Source: Methylobacterium hispanicum (GTDB lineage: Bacteria; Pseudomonadota; Alphaproteobacteria; Rhizobiales; Beijerinckiaceae). Taken from it: a stretch of DNA of 64,000 bases. Below the pieces are notes generated by a model that saw only the letters and a program-made list of their open reading frames with translations, ran no database searches and had not been told where the DNA came from. Position numbers and translations under genes: made by a program. The DNA lies in contig NZ_BPQO01000002.1 in NCBI RefSeq assembly GCF_022179285.1, positions 1 to 64,000 of the forward strand. The letters run 5' to 3'. Positions 8,401 to 16,716 of the stretch are shown in pieces (positions within the stretch are counted from its first letter, which is position 1; the number at the start of each line of letters is the position of its first letter).

Positions 8401-10562
8401 GCTTGGCCGGTCGGGCTGTCGGCCGCGGAGATGAAGGTGAGGACCTCAGGCCCCGCGTCGGTCGTTCCGCTCGCCGGCGGCTGGAAGGTGACGAAGCGCG
8501 CCTCGGCCGGCACTGTGACGTCGTAGACCATGACGCCGCCGGTGCGCTCCAGCCCGACGAAAGCGTAGGTGCGGCCGGCGATGTTGCCGACGGTGACCCC
8601 CTCCGGCTCCGGTCCCTTGTCGTCGGACCGAGCGTCGACACTGCCATCGCCCTGGTTCTGGTTGAAGATGGCGGCAGCGTCCCGAGCGATGATCTTCTCG
8701 AACTCGCCGCCGGTCTCGCGCACCTTGGTGATGGTGCCGTCGGTCTCCTGACGGAAGATCGAGATCCCGCGGCCGCCGAACGCGTAGATCTGGTCGTAGT
8801 CGCCGTCCCCGTCCGGGTTGCCGTCGATGGTCGAGACGTTGAGGCGGCCGAGCTCAGCGTTGGCCTTGAGCGCGGCTGCGTTCGGGAAGGCGGTCGGATC
8901 GAGGGGCAGAGTGCCCAGACGCGCGACATCGCTGTCATCGCTGCGGGCATCGCCTTCGTTTGCGGTGATGAAGTAGACCCGCCCGTCGGCCGCGGTGAAG
9001 GACGCGATCGCGTCCGGCATCGGCAGGCCGAGCACCGGCTCGTTGCGCAGGCGGATCGAGGCCGGGGTCGCCGGTCCGTCATCCGAGGCATCGAGTTCAT
9101 TGCCAGCCAGCGCGTGGTCGATCGTACCGAGCGGCTTCAGGGCCGTGAGGACCGGTGCCGAGCCCGAGATGTCGAAGACCGCGACGGTGTTGGCCTCCTG
9201 CAAGGTCACGTAGGCCGTCGAGCCGGCGATCGTCGTGTATTCGGGCTCGATGTCGGCAATCGCGTTCGGCCCTGACGGAAGGCGGACACCAGCCGCTCGA
9301 AGGGTATCCTCCTGACCGGCGAGGCTCCCGAAGTCGTAGGTCGACACGGTGGCAGCAGCGGCGCCAGCAGTGAGATCGATGAGCGAGACCGATCCTGTCG
9401 GGTTGACTGGCGAGCCGTTGACCGTCGCACGCTCGCCCTCGTTGGCAACGAGGATCTTGGTGCCGACGGCGTTGAAGCTCAGCTGGTCGGGCAGGTTGCC
9501 GACCGACAGCGGAGTGCCGATCAGAGCGAGGCTCGCGGCATCGAAGAGGGCGACCGCTCCGTTCTGGCTCGAGTCCGCGTTCTGATAGCCGACAGCCAGC
9601 ACGCCGTTGCGAACCGCGACGGTATTGGCGCCTCCATAGCCGGGCAGCGCGGTGAGGGAGATCCCCGATCCGATGCGGGTGAGCGTGCCGTTGCTTCCAA
9701 TCGCGGTGACGTCGATCACAGCGTCGCGGGCGTTGAGAGTGAAGAGCCGATCGGTCGCCGGATCGAAGGTCACCACCTCGGCGCCGCCCGCCCCCGTGCC
9801 CGTGCCCGACGCTGAGATCGCGCCAAGGCGCGTCAGCGCGAGGGTGCCGGTCCCGTTGGGGGCCGTCGTCGCGCCGGCCAGGGACTCCGCAGGCCCGAGG
9901 ATGCGCGGCGTGACCGGACCACCTCCGGTCGGTTGGCTTGTGACCGCGATGTCGTCGACGCCCACCCATTCGTCGTTGCCCACGGCATTGGTGGTGATCA
10001 CCCGGATCTGAAGGCCGGCCTGTCCGTTCACCTCGGCCGGCAGCGTCGCTTGGACCCGTGTGTCCGGCGCAGTCAGGCTCGGTCCTGCCGTAGCATCGGC
10101 TACGAAGGCCGCCGGCACGTTGGTCCAGGCGCCGCTGGAACCGATGCGGTACTGCAGCACCACGGCCTGGATTGCATTGTCCGGCCCGCTCTCGAGGTCA
10201 CGCAGGGTGTAGGCCACGGTGACGTTCCGGCGCCCCGTCGCGTCGAGATGGACGACGAGGTTCGGAGCGTCGGCCGTGCCCGACCCCGCGAGCGCAACGG
10301 TGGGGTTGGACTGGTCGAACTCTGCGACGCCACCCGAGTTGAAGCCGTTCGGATCGGAGCGGTTGGCATTGACGTCGACAGTGAGGGTCCCGTCTCCGGT
10401 CAGCGTCTGCGGATCGGCACCGGTGACCGAGGTGATCTCGTCCCCGCGAAAACCGACGATGCTCGGTACCGCGCTCCAGTCATCGTCCCCGCTGATGAGC
10501 GCTCGATCGCTCCAGCTCTGGGAGAAATCGCCGCCGGCAAGGCTGTGTGGAACCGTCGTCAT
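5442..10562 (-). CDS. ExeM/NucH-type extracellular endonuclease with RTX C-terminus
   Basis: A 1706-residue protein with no N-terminal signal peptide, as expected for type I secretion. Order of parts: an N-terminal beta-rich region (1-215); a choice-of-anchor-I/phytase-like beta-propeller region (about 240-740); OB-fold-like segments (about 750-990); an endonuclease/exonuclease/phosphatase domain (about 1005-1330) with ASFNAENL, ALQEVQD, NHFTSKGG, TGDLND and SDHDPL supplying the metal and catalytic Asn, Glu, His and Asp; a linker; RTX calcium-binding repeats (about 1484-1640), many of the form YGNQGADxVYGNQG; and a C-terminal secretion region ending NASYFAA. The family cleaves extracellular DNA. 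The start has GGAG 6 nt upstream on the coding strand. No HlyB/HlyD/TolC genes are in the window. The RTX tail is nearly identical to that of the protein at 37536-40166. Confidence 0.88.
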   Translation of the reverse strand: MTTVPHSLAGGDFSQSWSDRALISGDDDWSAVPSIVGFRGDEITSVTGADPQTLTGDGTLTVDVNANRSDPNGFNSGGVAEFDQSNPTVALAGSGTADAPNLVVHLDATGRRNVTVAYTLRDLESGPDNAIQAVVLQYRIGSSGAWTNVPAAFVADATAGPSLTAPDTRVQATLPAEVNGQAGLQIRVITTNAVGNDEWVGVDDIAVTSQPTGGGPVTPRILGPAESLAGATTAPNGTGTLALTRLGAISASGTGTGAGGAEVVTFDPATDRLFTLNARDAVIDVTAIGSNGTLTRIGSGISLTALPGYGGANTVAVRNGVLAVGYQNADSSQNGAVALFDAASLALIGTPLSVGNLPDQLSFNAVGTKILVANEGERATVNGSPVNPTGSVSLIDLTAGAAAATVSTYDFGSLAGQEDTLRAAGVRLPSGPNAIADIEPEYTTIAGSTAYVTLQEANTVAVFDISGSAPVLTALKPLGTIDHALAGNELDASDDGPATPASIRLRNEPVLGLPMPDAIASFTAADGRVYFITANEGDARSDDSDVARLGTLPLDPTAFPNAAALKANAELGRLNVSTIDGNPDGDGDYDQIYAFGGRGISIFRQETDGTITKVRETGGEFEKIIARDAAAIFNQNQGDGSVDARSDDKGPEPEGVTVGNIAGRTYAFVGLERTGGVMVYDVTVPAEARFVTFQPPASGTTDAGPEVLTFISAADSPTGQALVVFANEVGNTTTVYQAAPALTAIPLIQGTGATSSFAGQTVTTAGVVTAVASNGFYLQDRMGDGNAATSDAVFVFTSSRPSVAVGDGATVTGQVQEFLPSGAARGSFTVTQIGGNPSIAVNTRDNALPGAVRIGGADGLTPPAADLVAGSAFWESLEGMRATVTAPLVTGPTNSFGEIFAVADGGAGATGLNERGNLLISGGTSVLGATNTQGGDLNPERIRIDPGLGVTLPQVNTGARLADVTGVVNYSFGNYEVLATAPVTVATSSLLTKTPGTLTGGAEHLLVASFNAENLDPTDGAARFATIAAEVRTKLNAPDVIALQEVQDNDGPGNTASTVTSATGTLQQLVDAIAADGGPTYAFVDNTFIGDDTNGGEPGGNIRTSFLYRTDRVGLAAGSVRTIAADGSPIAAGSYTDQQTNPDNPFFGSRPPLAADFVFNGQTVTVVSNHFTSKGGSAALFGSEQPPFNAGEVARAAQAQAVNTFVDGLLAADAQARVVVTGDLNDFGFEEPLTVLRGAATLSGYAAGGASAVLTPGGTPVLTDLQDLLPAGQRYDYVFEGNAQTLDHMLTTAALTGAAQFEAVHINADFVDQTSDHDPLLGRFRIAAGGSSGGGGDGTTPPVDNTPSAETGGQVTSATTTSDPAAAEAAAGQALQTLPEGIDLAAVDRAVEVFLAGLQGGTSVNVSTFTPTPGANDIRIEGPTDGTQTLVVLNASAVPPGTPISVNNIGFIALSGPASLVGGEGSQVVFGDNADQSMVLGPDDDTLRGGGGNDLVGSKAGNDLLYGDAGVDTVSGGIGLDTLFGGTEQDLIYGNQDADLIYGNQGADSLYGGQGDDRAFGGQGDDRLFGNLGNDVLYGNQGADMVYGNQGSDLVYGNQGADILFGGQGDDVLYGGQDNDTLVGGIGNDILVGGLGADLYRFDPGSGRDLILGFDQAGGDRIALGGQTYTVGSAQNGDALLTLSGGGVVDLAGIRASQINASYFAA

Positions 10563-10673
10563 CGCAAGCTCCGGAACAGGCGTCTGGCCGCGAACCGGAA
10601 GCGCTCAGCACATGGTGTTCAAAACGATGTGATGGCTCGCGGGGCACGACGCAGTAGCCGTCGGATGCGACAC

Positions 10674-10847
10674 TCAGGTGAAACGTAGCAAAGGTCTCGC
10701 CGGTGCTTTCGACTTCCGCGAAGCCAACAAGCTTCGGAGCGCAGGCTTGCGCTGGGTGGGTATGACGCCTGCCAAATACTCTCGACGGCACGCACGCGCC
10801 TGACGCTTGGACGGATCGTCGAGCGGGTTGCGGGCCGTGTGCTTCAT
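10674..10847 (-). CDS. small basic hypothetical protein
   Basis: A 57-residue frame starting MKHTARNPLDDPSKRQARAC, rich in Arg and Lys, with GGGAG 8 nt before the ATG on the coding strand. No domain is recognised. It sits alone upstream of the RTX nuclease on the same strand. The ribosome-binding site is the only support, so it may be a chance frame. Confidence 0.3.
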   Translation of the reverse strand: MKHTARNPLDDPSKRQARACRREYLAGVIPTQRKPALRSLLASRKSKAPARPLLRFT

Positions 10848-11147
10848 CGCTTTGGCTCCCGAGAGCAGAGCAACCGCTATCGGCCAACATCCGTAGCTTG
10901 TGCCGCTCATCAGACTGCCTGCTCGCGGACATTTCAGAAGTCTGCAAGGGCTGGGAAGCGATGGTTCGCCAACTCCGAAATGCACGTACGCTATGCGGAC
11001 CGAAGAGGGCGCTCGAGCCATCCGACGAACTATAGCTAAAAAATGGCATGCCACTCGCATGACACGCCGTCAAAGGTGGTTCGTGGTCTCGCTTCAACGA
11101 ACTGTTGCGCCGTACCTTAACTGACGTACGCCGGCCAGCATTCGCAG

Positions 11148-11165
11148 CTGTCATAAAAACTTAAT
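11148..11165 (+). promoter_or_regulatory. possible Pho-box half site
   Basis: CTGTCATAAAA matches the first eleven positions of the PhoB-box consensus (CTGTCAT, four A/T, CTGTCAT). The second half (ACTTAAT) is poor. It lies in the interval between the secreted nuclease and 5'-nucleotidase genes, where phosphate control would make sense. Support is weak. Confidence 0.2.
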
Positions 11166-11648
11166 ATGGCTAGCAACCGAGCCTCCTTAGCCGGCACTCG
11201 GTGAGATGCTCGACTAAACGCAAGAAAGGCATAGGGTTTTGTTGTGCGGCAGCAGGTCTCAACCGCTCACGGACTTGACTTAGCGAGCGCGTCCGAGATG
11301 AAACGTTGCCGCATGACCTTTCCAGCGCATCCAAAGATTCGGACACGCGCTCCGGAACCGACGAGCAGGAGAGGGTTGAGATGTGACGTAGCTCATGCAG
11401 GCAACGCTCTACCGGAAGCGTGAGTGCCCGGTGCCTGCTGCGGTCGGACGGGTGTTCTTGCCGTAGGTCACAGTGCATGCAGTGGCCCTTCTGCGTCCGT
11501 GATAGGCTGGGTGTCACATCGGCAGGCGCTAGGCGTGCTAGAGGCGTGCCGTTTCCGTTGTATCCCTTCCCAAAGTCGCAACGGCAACAGCGGGCCGGGC
11601 AGGACTAAAGCCTAATGGATCTGTCCGGTCCGCGCATCGAGGATCGCC

Positions 11649-11906
11649 ATGCCCCAACCAGCCAGACCCGACAAGGCGGCACAGGACGGCGCGGAAACGC
11701 AGGCCAAAATCGCGGCAGCCTGCCTGAAACTCGCAGCCAAGTTTCAGGAGAAGGCGCAGCGGGCGGCTGAGCGGGTGAAGGCCGCCAGGAGCGAGGACAA
11801 GCGAGCGATGCACCGCCGCCGGTTCGAGCTGTACGGTGATGCCGCGACCGAGCTTGGTGACCGTGCCCGCTCTATGAAAAGCGGTGCGAGGGACCGGGAC
11901 GATTAG
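11649..11906 (+). CDS. small helical hypothetical protein
   Basis: An 85-residue, Ala/Lys/Arg/Glu-rich frame that should be largely alpha-helical (KIAAACLKLAAKFQEKAQRA, then RFELYGDAATELGDRARSM). There is no signal peptide or membrane segment. An AGGA lies 5 nt before ATG 11649. It converges on the lysine-tailed gene 11903-12193 and the two stop codons overlap by 4 bp. Function unknown. Confidence 0.5.
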   Translation: MPQPARPDKAAQDGAETQAKIAAACLKLAAKFQEKAQRAAERVKAARSEDKRAMHRRRFELYGDAATELGDRARSMKSGARDRDD

Positions 11907-12193
11907 GCTGCCGCGTGGCGGGCCTTCTTTTTCTTCTTCCGTCGCGGTGCAGCCTCGGCGCTCCCCTCGTCTGTATCATTGCTGCGAGCAGCCAGTGCCA
12001 GCGCCTGCACGTGCTGGGCGCGGCTGGGATCGCCTTCCGCCGCTAAAATCATCGCCAAGAAGGCGGCGCGACTGATCTGCTTCTTGGTGGTATCAGGGTG
12101 CTGCTTGCGCACGGCATCCACCAGGTCCTTAGGCTTCATACCCGGTACAGCCAGCGTGCTGACCGTGCGGGCGATGTCTTGCAGCTCACTCAT
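11903..12193 (-). CDS. small lysine-tailed protein, paralogue 1
   Basis: A 96-residue protein. The N-terminal half (MSELQDIARTVSTLAVPGMK, then KQHPDTTKKQISRAAFLAM) aligns without gaps to the protein at 18378-18683: both share IA, the segment AVPxMKP, PDxTKKxIxRAA and a C-terminal run of lysines (RKKKKKA here). The start was set at ATG 12193 rather than 12208 because GAGG lies 5 nt upstream of it and because the alignment with the paralogue begins there. The helical basic N-terminus and lysine tail suggest nucleic-acid binding, but no known domain is recognised. It is divergent from a hairpin-plus-terminator unit on the plus strand. Confidence 0.65.
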   Translation of the reverse strand: MSELQDIARTVSTLAVPGMKPKDLVDAVRKQHPDTTKKQISRAAFLAMILAAEGDPSRAQHVQALALAARSNDTDEGSAEAAPRRKKKKKARHAAA

Positions 12194-12233
12194 ACCGCCC
12201 TCATTCAAAATTTCAGCAGATTGGTCAAGCCAA

Positions 12234-12251
12234 CTGTCACCGAATAGTCAT
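12234..12251 (+). promoter_or_regulatory. possible Pho-box-like direct repeat
   Basis: CTGTCACCGAATAGTCAT consists of two 7-mers with the 11-bp periodicity of a PhoB box; the first matches CTGTCAT at 6 of 7 positions, the second at 5 of 7. It lies 41-58 bp upstream of the lysine-tailed gene start and upstream of the candidate sRNA. Suggestive only. Confidence 0.22.
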
Positions 12252-12358
12252 TTAGCTGGCAATGCGTCTCACGATCCTTGTGTATGCACCATTTTTGTGC
12301 GCCGCATCAGCTTATTGTGCTTGCTCGCTGCAGCGCAGCGTGGCATGCCAATACCAAC

Positions 12359-12446
12359 CAGCTGCGATGGCGTCGCAGCTTGTTGGCCCTCTTAGGGCGT
12401 TTCCTCCCTAGACTTCGAGCCGCTCCTTCGTGAGCGGCCTTTTTTT
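12359..12446 (+). ncRNA. candidate small RNA with intrinsic terminator
   Basis: Three consecutive hairpins are visible in about 90 nt with no ORF: GCTGCGA...TCGCAGC (12361-12379), a short GCCCT-CTT-AGGGC stem, then the terminator at 12419-12446. The stretch between the second and third hairpins contains TTTCCTCCCT, complementary to Shine-Dalgarno sequences, as in several alphaproteobacterial regulatory RNAs. No clear promoter was found, so the 5' end is unknown. Alternatively it is only the 3' end of an unannotated transcript. Confidence 0.4.
12419..12446 (+). terminator. rho-independent terminator
   Basis: A perfect 7-bp stem (GCCGCTC at 12419-12425 with GAGCGGC at 12432-12438), a 6-nt loop and a run of seven T (12440-12446). 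No protein-coding gene ends just upstream on this strand, which is why an sRNA is proposed. Confidence 0.75.
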
Positions 12447-12732
12447 CGCCTACGACCACATTGTCTCGGCACTATGCGGACTTGGCGCCGATCTTGACCA
12501 ACATCAGGCAAGCAGGAGCCACACCCTTCCGGCAAATTGCGGCGCGCCTCGACGAGCGCACTATCCCAACGGCCCGCGGAGGCACAGGCACTGCGCGACT
12601 CAGCTTGTCACGAGCCTGTCTCACGCTGGCCGTACAGGACCAAAAGCAAGCTTCGCGGTTGGCCCGGAACTGCACTGCGCCTCCGCCGCTGTGGAGATGA
12701 CCGCGGCTATCGCCCATTCGGGAACGCGCGTT

Positions 12733-15465
12733 ATGGCCTATACCCTGCAGATCCTGCACGCCTCCGACTGGGAGGGCGGGCTGCTCGCGACGCGCCGCGC
12801 CGCGAACTTCGCGGCGATCGTCGACAAGCTGGAAGATGCCACGCCGAACTCGATCACGCTCTCGACCGGCGACGGCTGGATTCCGAGCCCGTTCTTCATC
12901 GCGGGCGGTGATCCGCAGATGGCCGCGACCTACAACGGCGTCTACAACCAGCTCTACGGGCTGAACGCCGCCACCGGTTACCGGGCGCTCACCGCCTCGC
13001 CGGGCCGGGCCGACATCACGATCCAGAACATCATCGCCGTGCAGGCCGCGGTCGTCGGCAACCACGAGTTCGATGCCGGCCCGACGGAGGTCAACAACAT
13101 CATCGGGTCGAGCCTCGGCAGCGCCGCGGGTCCGGCCGACGACACCTGGGTCGGCGCGCAGTTCCCGTACCTCTCGGTCAATCTGAACTATGCCCGCGAA
13201 TCGGCCCTCTCCGGCCGCGTCGCGCCGGACGGGCTGAACGCGACCTTCGCCCAGACCGGTCCGACCTCGACCGAGACCGGCACCGGCTCCGACAAGCTCG
13301 CCCGCTCCACCATCATCACCGAGAACGGCGAGCGCATCCTGTTCGTGGGTGCCACCACCCAGCTCGAGGCGCAGCTGACCTCGCTCGGCAACGTCACCCT
13401 CGACGGCGTCTCGGGCCGCGACGACATGCGGGCGCTGGCCGATCAGATCAACGCCGAGGTGGACCGCCAGCTCGCGGCCAATCCCGGGCTCAACAAGGTC
13501 ATCGTCGGCACCCATCTGCAGCAGCTCGCCAACGAGCAGGCGCTGGCCCCGCTCCTGCGCAACGTCGACATCCTGATCGGCGGCGGCTCGCACACCCTCC
13601 TCTCCGACGGCAACGACCGGCTGCTGCCGGGCGACGTCTCGGGCGGCGCCTACCCGCAGTTCTTCACCAACGCGAGCGGGCAGACCCTCGCGCTCGTCAA
13701 CACGGCCTCCGAGTACGCCTATGTCGGACGGCTCACCGCGACCTTCGACGATCAGGGCAACCTGATCCGCGACTCGATCGATCCGGCGTCCTCCGGCGCG
13801 GTCGCGGTGGACGACACGACTGTGGCGCAGCTCTACGGCTCGACCGCGGCGGCCTTCACGCCGGGCTCCAAGGGCTATCTCGTGCGCGAGGTGATCGAGG
13901 GTCTCGACGCCAACAACGACGGCGTGCAGGAGACGGCTGGCATCGCCGACATCATCCGCCAGCAGGACGGCAACATCCTGGGCCGCTCCTCGGTCTACCT
14001 GGAGGGGCGCCGCGGCGAGGTGCGCACCGAGGAGACCAATCTCGGCGACCTCTCGAGCGACGCCGCCCTCTGGTACGCGCAGCAATTCGACGGCGGTACC
14101 GCGGTGGCCCTGCGCAACGGCGGCGGCATCCGCGACTCGATCGGCTCGTTCTCCTCGACCGGTGGCGGGGCCGCCGAGCTGCCGCCGGCCGCCAACCCGG
14201 AGGCCGGCAAGCGGGCTGGCGACGTCTCGCAGCTCGACGTGCAGAACGCGCTCCGCTTCAACAACAACCTCTCCCTCGTCACCGTGTCGGCGGGCGAGCT
14301 GGAGCGGATCCTGGAGCACAGCGTCGCCGCCACTGCGCCCGGCGCCACCCCGGGCCAGTTCGCGCAGGTCTCGGGGATCGCCTACGCCTTCGACGCGACG
14401 CGGCAGGCCCAGGTCCTCAATGGCACCACCGGCGCGGTCGCCACCGAAGGCCAGCGCATCCGCTCCGCCGCGATCACCGACCGCGATGGGCGCATCCTCG
14501 ACGTGCTGGTGCGCGATGGCCAGGTGGTCGGCGACCCGAACCGCCAGATCCGGATGGTCACCCTCGACTTCCTGGCCAACCCGTCCTCCACCGCGCCCGC
14601 GCTCGGCGGCGACAGCTATCCCTTCCCGGCCTTCGGCGAGAACCGGGTGAACCTGCGCGATGCCGCCGCCGCGAGCCTGCCGAACGCCGCGACCTTCGCG
14701 GCTCAGGGATCCGAGCAGGACGCGCTCGCCGAGTACCTCCGAGCCTTCTACGGTGTCACGCCCTACGGCGCGGCCGACACCGCGCCGGCCGGCGACACCC
14801 GGATCCAGAACCTCGCGGCCCGCGCCGACGCGGTGCTCGCCCGCGGCAACGTGATCCAGGGCACGGCCGGCGACGAGCGCCTGCAGGGCACGGCCTCAGA
14901 CGACGCCCTGCGGGGGCTCGCCGGCAACGACCTCGTCTACGGCAACCAGGGGCCGGACCTCGTCTACGGAAACCAGGGCGCCGACACGCTCTACGGCGGC
15001 CAGGGTGAGGACAGCCTCTTCGGCGGCCAGGACGATGACCGGCTCTACGGCAACCTCGGCAACGACCGCCTGTTCGGCAACCGCGGCGCGGACACGCTCG
15101 CGGGCGGCGAGGGCGCCGACATTGTCTACGGCAACGCGGGCCTCGACATCCTGTTCGGTGGCGCGGGAGCCGACACGCTCTACGGCGGCCGGGACGTCGA
15201 CATCCTGATCGGCGATGACGGCGACGACGTGCTGGTCGGCGGTCTCGGGGGCGATCTCTTCGTCTTTGACACGGGCTCGGGCCGCGACCTCGTCCTCGGC
15301 TTCGACCTCGCCGCGGGCGACCAGATCGGCCTCGCCGGTCAGACCTTCGCGCTCGGCTCGGCCCGGAACGGGGACGCCGTGCTCACCCTCTCGGGCGGCG
15401 GCACGGTCGAGCTGGCGGGCGTGACAGCGGCGGCCTTCGGCAACGGGGCGGGCTACCTCGCCTGA
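12733..15465 (+). CDS. RTX-type secreted 5'-nucleotidase/metallophosphoesterase
   Basis: About 910 residues. The N-terminal calcineurin-like phosphoesterase domain shows ILHASDWEGG (9-16 region), STGDGW, VVGNHEFD, VGTHLQ and IGGGSHTLL, the metal-binding motifs of the UshA family. The 5'-nucleotidase C-terminal domain follows from about 418 (NLGDLSSDAA and RNGGGIRDSI, which contact the nucleotide). RTX repeats run from about 706 to 840, followed by a C-terminal type I secretion tail ending GAGYLA. UshA proteins release phosphate and nucleosides from nucleotides. Here the usual Sec signal is replaced by an RTX tail. Start chosen at ATG 12733, just before the first phosphoesterase strand; ATG 12697 is an alternative and no strong ribosome-binding site decides. 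An intrinsic terminator follows. Confidence 0.88.
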   Translation: MAYTLQILHASDWEGGLLATRRAANFAAIVDKLEDATPNSITLSTGDGWIPSPFFIAGGDPQMAATYNGVYNQLYGLNAATGYRALTASPGRADITIQNIIAVQAAVVGNHEFDAGPTEVNNIIGSSLGSAAGPADDTWVGAQFPYLSVNLNYARESALSGRVAPDGLNATFAQTGPTSTETGTGSDKLARSTIITENGERILFVGATTQLEAQLTSLGNVTLDGVSGRDDMRALADQINAEVDRQLAANPGLNKVIVGTHLQQLANEQALAPLLRNVDILIGGGSHTLLSDGNDRLLPGDVSGGAYPQFFTNASGQTLALVNTASEYAYVGRLTATFDDQGNLIRDSIDPASSGAVAVDDTTVAQLYGSTAAAFTPGSKGYLVREVIEGLDANNDGVQETAGIADIIRQQDGNILGRSSVYLEGRRGEVRTEETNLGDLSSDAALWYAQQFDGGTAVALRNGGGIRDSIGSFSSTGGGAAELPPAANPEAGKRAGDVSQLDVQNALRFNNNLSLVTVSAGELERILEHSVAATAPGATPGQFAQVSGIAYAFDATRQAQVLNGTTGAVATEGQRIRSAAITDRDGRILDVLVRDGQVVGDPNRQIRMVTLDFLANPSSTAPALGGDSYPFPAFGENRVNLRDAAAASLPNAATFAAQGSEQDALAEYLRAFYGVTPYGAADTAPAGDTRIQNLAARADAVLARGNVIQGTAGDERLQGTASDDALRGLAGNDLVYGNQGPDLVYGNQGADTLYGGQGEDSLFGGQDDDRLYGNLGNDRLFGNRGADTLAGGEGADIVYGNAGLDILFGGAGADTLYGGRDVDILIGDDGDDVLVGGLGGDLFVFDTGSGRDLVLGFDLAAGDQIGLAGQTFALGSARNGDAVLTLSGGGTVELAGVTAAAFGNGAGYLA

Positions 15466-15492
15466 CGCCCACGGTTAACGGCAGAACGCTGA

Positions 15493-15520
15493 AGGGCTCG
15501 CCAGGAAGCGAGCCCTTTTT
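15493..15520 (+). terminator. rho-independent terminator of the RTX 5'-nucleotidase gene
   Basis: A 9-bp perfect stem (AGGGCTCGC at 15493-15501, GCGAGCCCT at 15508-15516), 6-nt loop and T-tract, 28 nt after the stop codon. Confidence 0.85.
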
Positions 15521-15876
15521 ACTCGGGTCACCTGAACGCTGAAGGGTTCTGAGTGGAGATCGGAGCTGAGCGCCGCGTATGGCCCCTAAGCCCGTTCGTT
15601 ACCCTCGCAGAGTCCTCGAACGTCCGCTCAAGCTCGATCCGCGCCCCTTCGCAACTGACAGATCGAATAGCTTCTACGGGTGGGGAGCAGTCCCTGACCC
15701 TTCGCCCTGAAGCGGCCGTTCCTCCGCTGACCCAACCGCGTCGTAGCCGACTGCCTGAGTGGCTCTCGAAAGCGAACGGTCGCTGGTGGGCGAAAATACC
15801 TGAGTTCGGCTGCATCCGATCATCCGGCTCATGGCTAGCGCTCGTGATGCCGCCTTCGCGGCAGATGGAGAACGCC
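15521..15876. other. intergenic region upstream of the DUF4394/ECF operon
   Basis: About 350 bp without a supported gene; the open frame running into the DUF4394 gene from 15553 does not look like protein until the signal peptide. The promoter of the operon should lie here. I cannot identify a confident -35/-10 pair. AACGCTGAAGGG near 15485 and again near 15536 is a short direct repeat flanking the terminator. Confidence 0.35.
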
Positions 15877-16656
15877 ATGCGACTGAGCCTCATCGCCGTT
15901 ACCCTGCTGGCTGGCACCTGCCTTGGAACCGCCGCGCGTGCCGAGACCGTTGCGGCACTCGTCGGCGATGCCACGCTGGCGCATGTCGACACGGCCGCGA
16001 AGAAGGTCACGAAGACCGTGACGATCACCGGGATCGGCGGCAGCGTGCTCGGCATCGACGTGCGACCGGCCGACGGCATGCTCTACGCGGTGATCTCGGA
16101 TGGCAGCGTTGTCACGATCGATCCGATGTCCGGCAAAGCCACGGCCAAGTCGAAGCTCGACACGATGCTGGCCGACGGCACCGCGGCAACGATCGACTTC
16201 AATCCCGTTGCCGACCGCCTGCGCATCATCGGTTCAGACGGCACCAACCTTCGCGCTAATGTCGATGACGGCAAGGTGACGAAGGACGGCCAGCTCAAGT
16301 TCGCCGAGACCGACAGCATGAAGGGCAAGACCCCGAGGGTGACGGCTGGCGCCTACACGAATGCCTTCAAGGGCACGAAGGACACGGCCTTGTTTGACAT
16401 CGACGCCTCCGGCGCGCTGCTGAAGCAGGCTCCGCCGAATGACGGCGTCCTGAACACCGTCGGCATGCTCGGCATGTCGGGCGAGGCCGTGGCCTTCGAC
16501 ATCCTGTCCGATGGTCAGGGCGGTAACCAGGCCTGGGCGATGGCCGGCGATACGCTCTACAAGGTGGATCTCGCGACCGGGAAGGGCGAGATGGCTGCCA
16601 AGATCACCGGCATCTCCGGCAAGGTCCGCGACATCGCCATTCTCCCCAAGATGTAG
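15877..16656 (+). CDS. DUF4394 secreted protein
   Basis: About 259 residues with a clear Sec signal peptide (MRLSLIAVTLLAGTCLGTAARA, cleaved near ARAET), then a beta-propeller-like DUF4394 domain (VLGIDVRPADGMLYAV, ATIDFNPVADRLRIIG, AYTNAFKGT, LFDIDAS, GEAVAFDIL). Start ATG 15877 has GGAG 6 nt upstream; a more upstream ATG at 15865 contains that site. In this lineage DUF4394 genes often precede an ECF sigma factor and an RskA-type anti-sigma, as here. It is therefore likely part of the regulon or the extracytoplasmic signal, though no activity is known. Confidence 0.85.
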   Translation: MRLSLIAVTLLAGTCLGTAARAETVAALVGDATLAHVDTAAKKVTKTVTITGIGGSVLGIDVRPADGMLYAVISDGSVVTIDPMSGKATAKSKLDTMLADGTAATIDFNPVADRLRIIGSDGTNLRANVDDGKVTKDGQLKFAETDSMKGKTPRVTAGAYTNAFKGTKDTALFDIDASGALLKQAPPNDGVLNTVGMLGMSGEAVAFDILSDGQGGNQAWAMAGDTLYKVDLATGKGEMAAKITGISGKVRDIAILPKM

Positions 16657-16716
16657 CATCGCTCCGCCACTGCAGGACCGGCCCGGCGGCCGGTCCTTCC
16701 AATCACCGGAAGGGTC

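Larger units (their letters stand above)
10563..11648. other. long intergenic region between the RTX nuclease and the small-protein cluster
   Basis: More than 1 kb with no well-supported long gene. It holds one possible 57-residue basic ORF on the minus strand (10674-10847), an AT-richer patch near 11130-11170, and a sequence matching one half of a Pho box at 11148-11165. Longer open frames here lack protein-like composition and appear to be chance frames. Confidence 0.4.

Noticed and set aside
12472..14319. A 615-codon frame antisense to the 5'-nucleotidase
   Set aside because: Composition typical of a shadow frame. The plus-strand gene has all family motifs.
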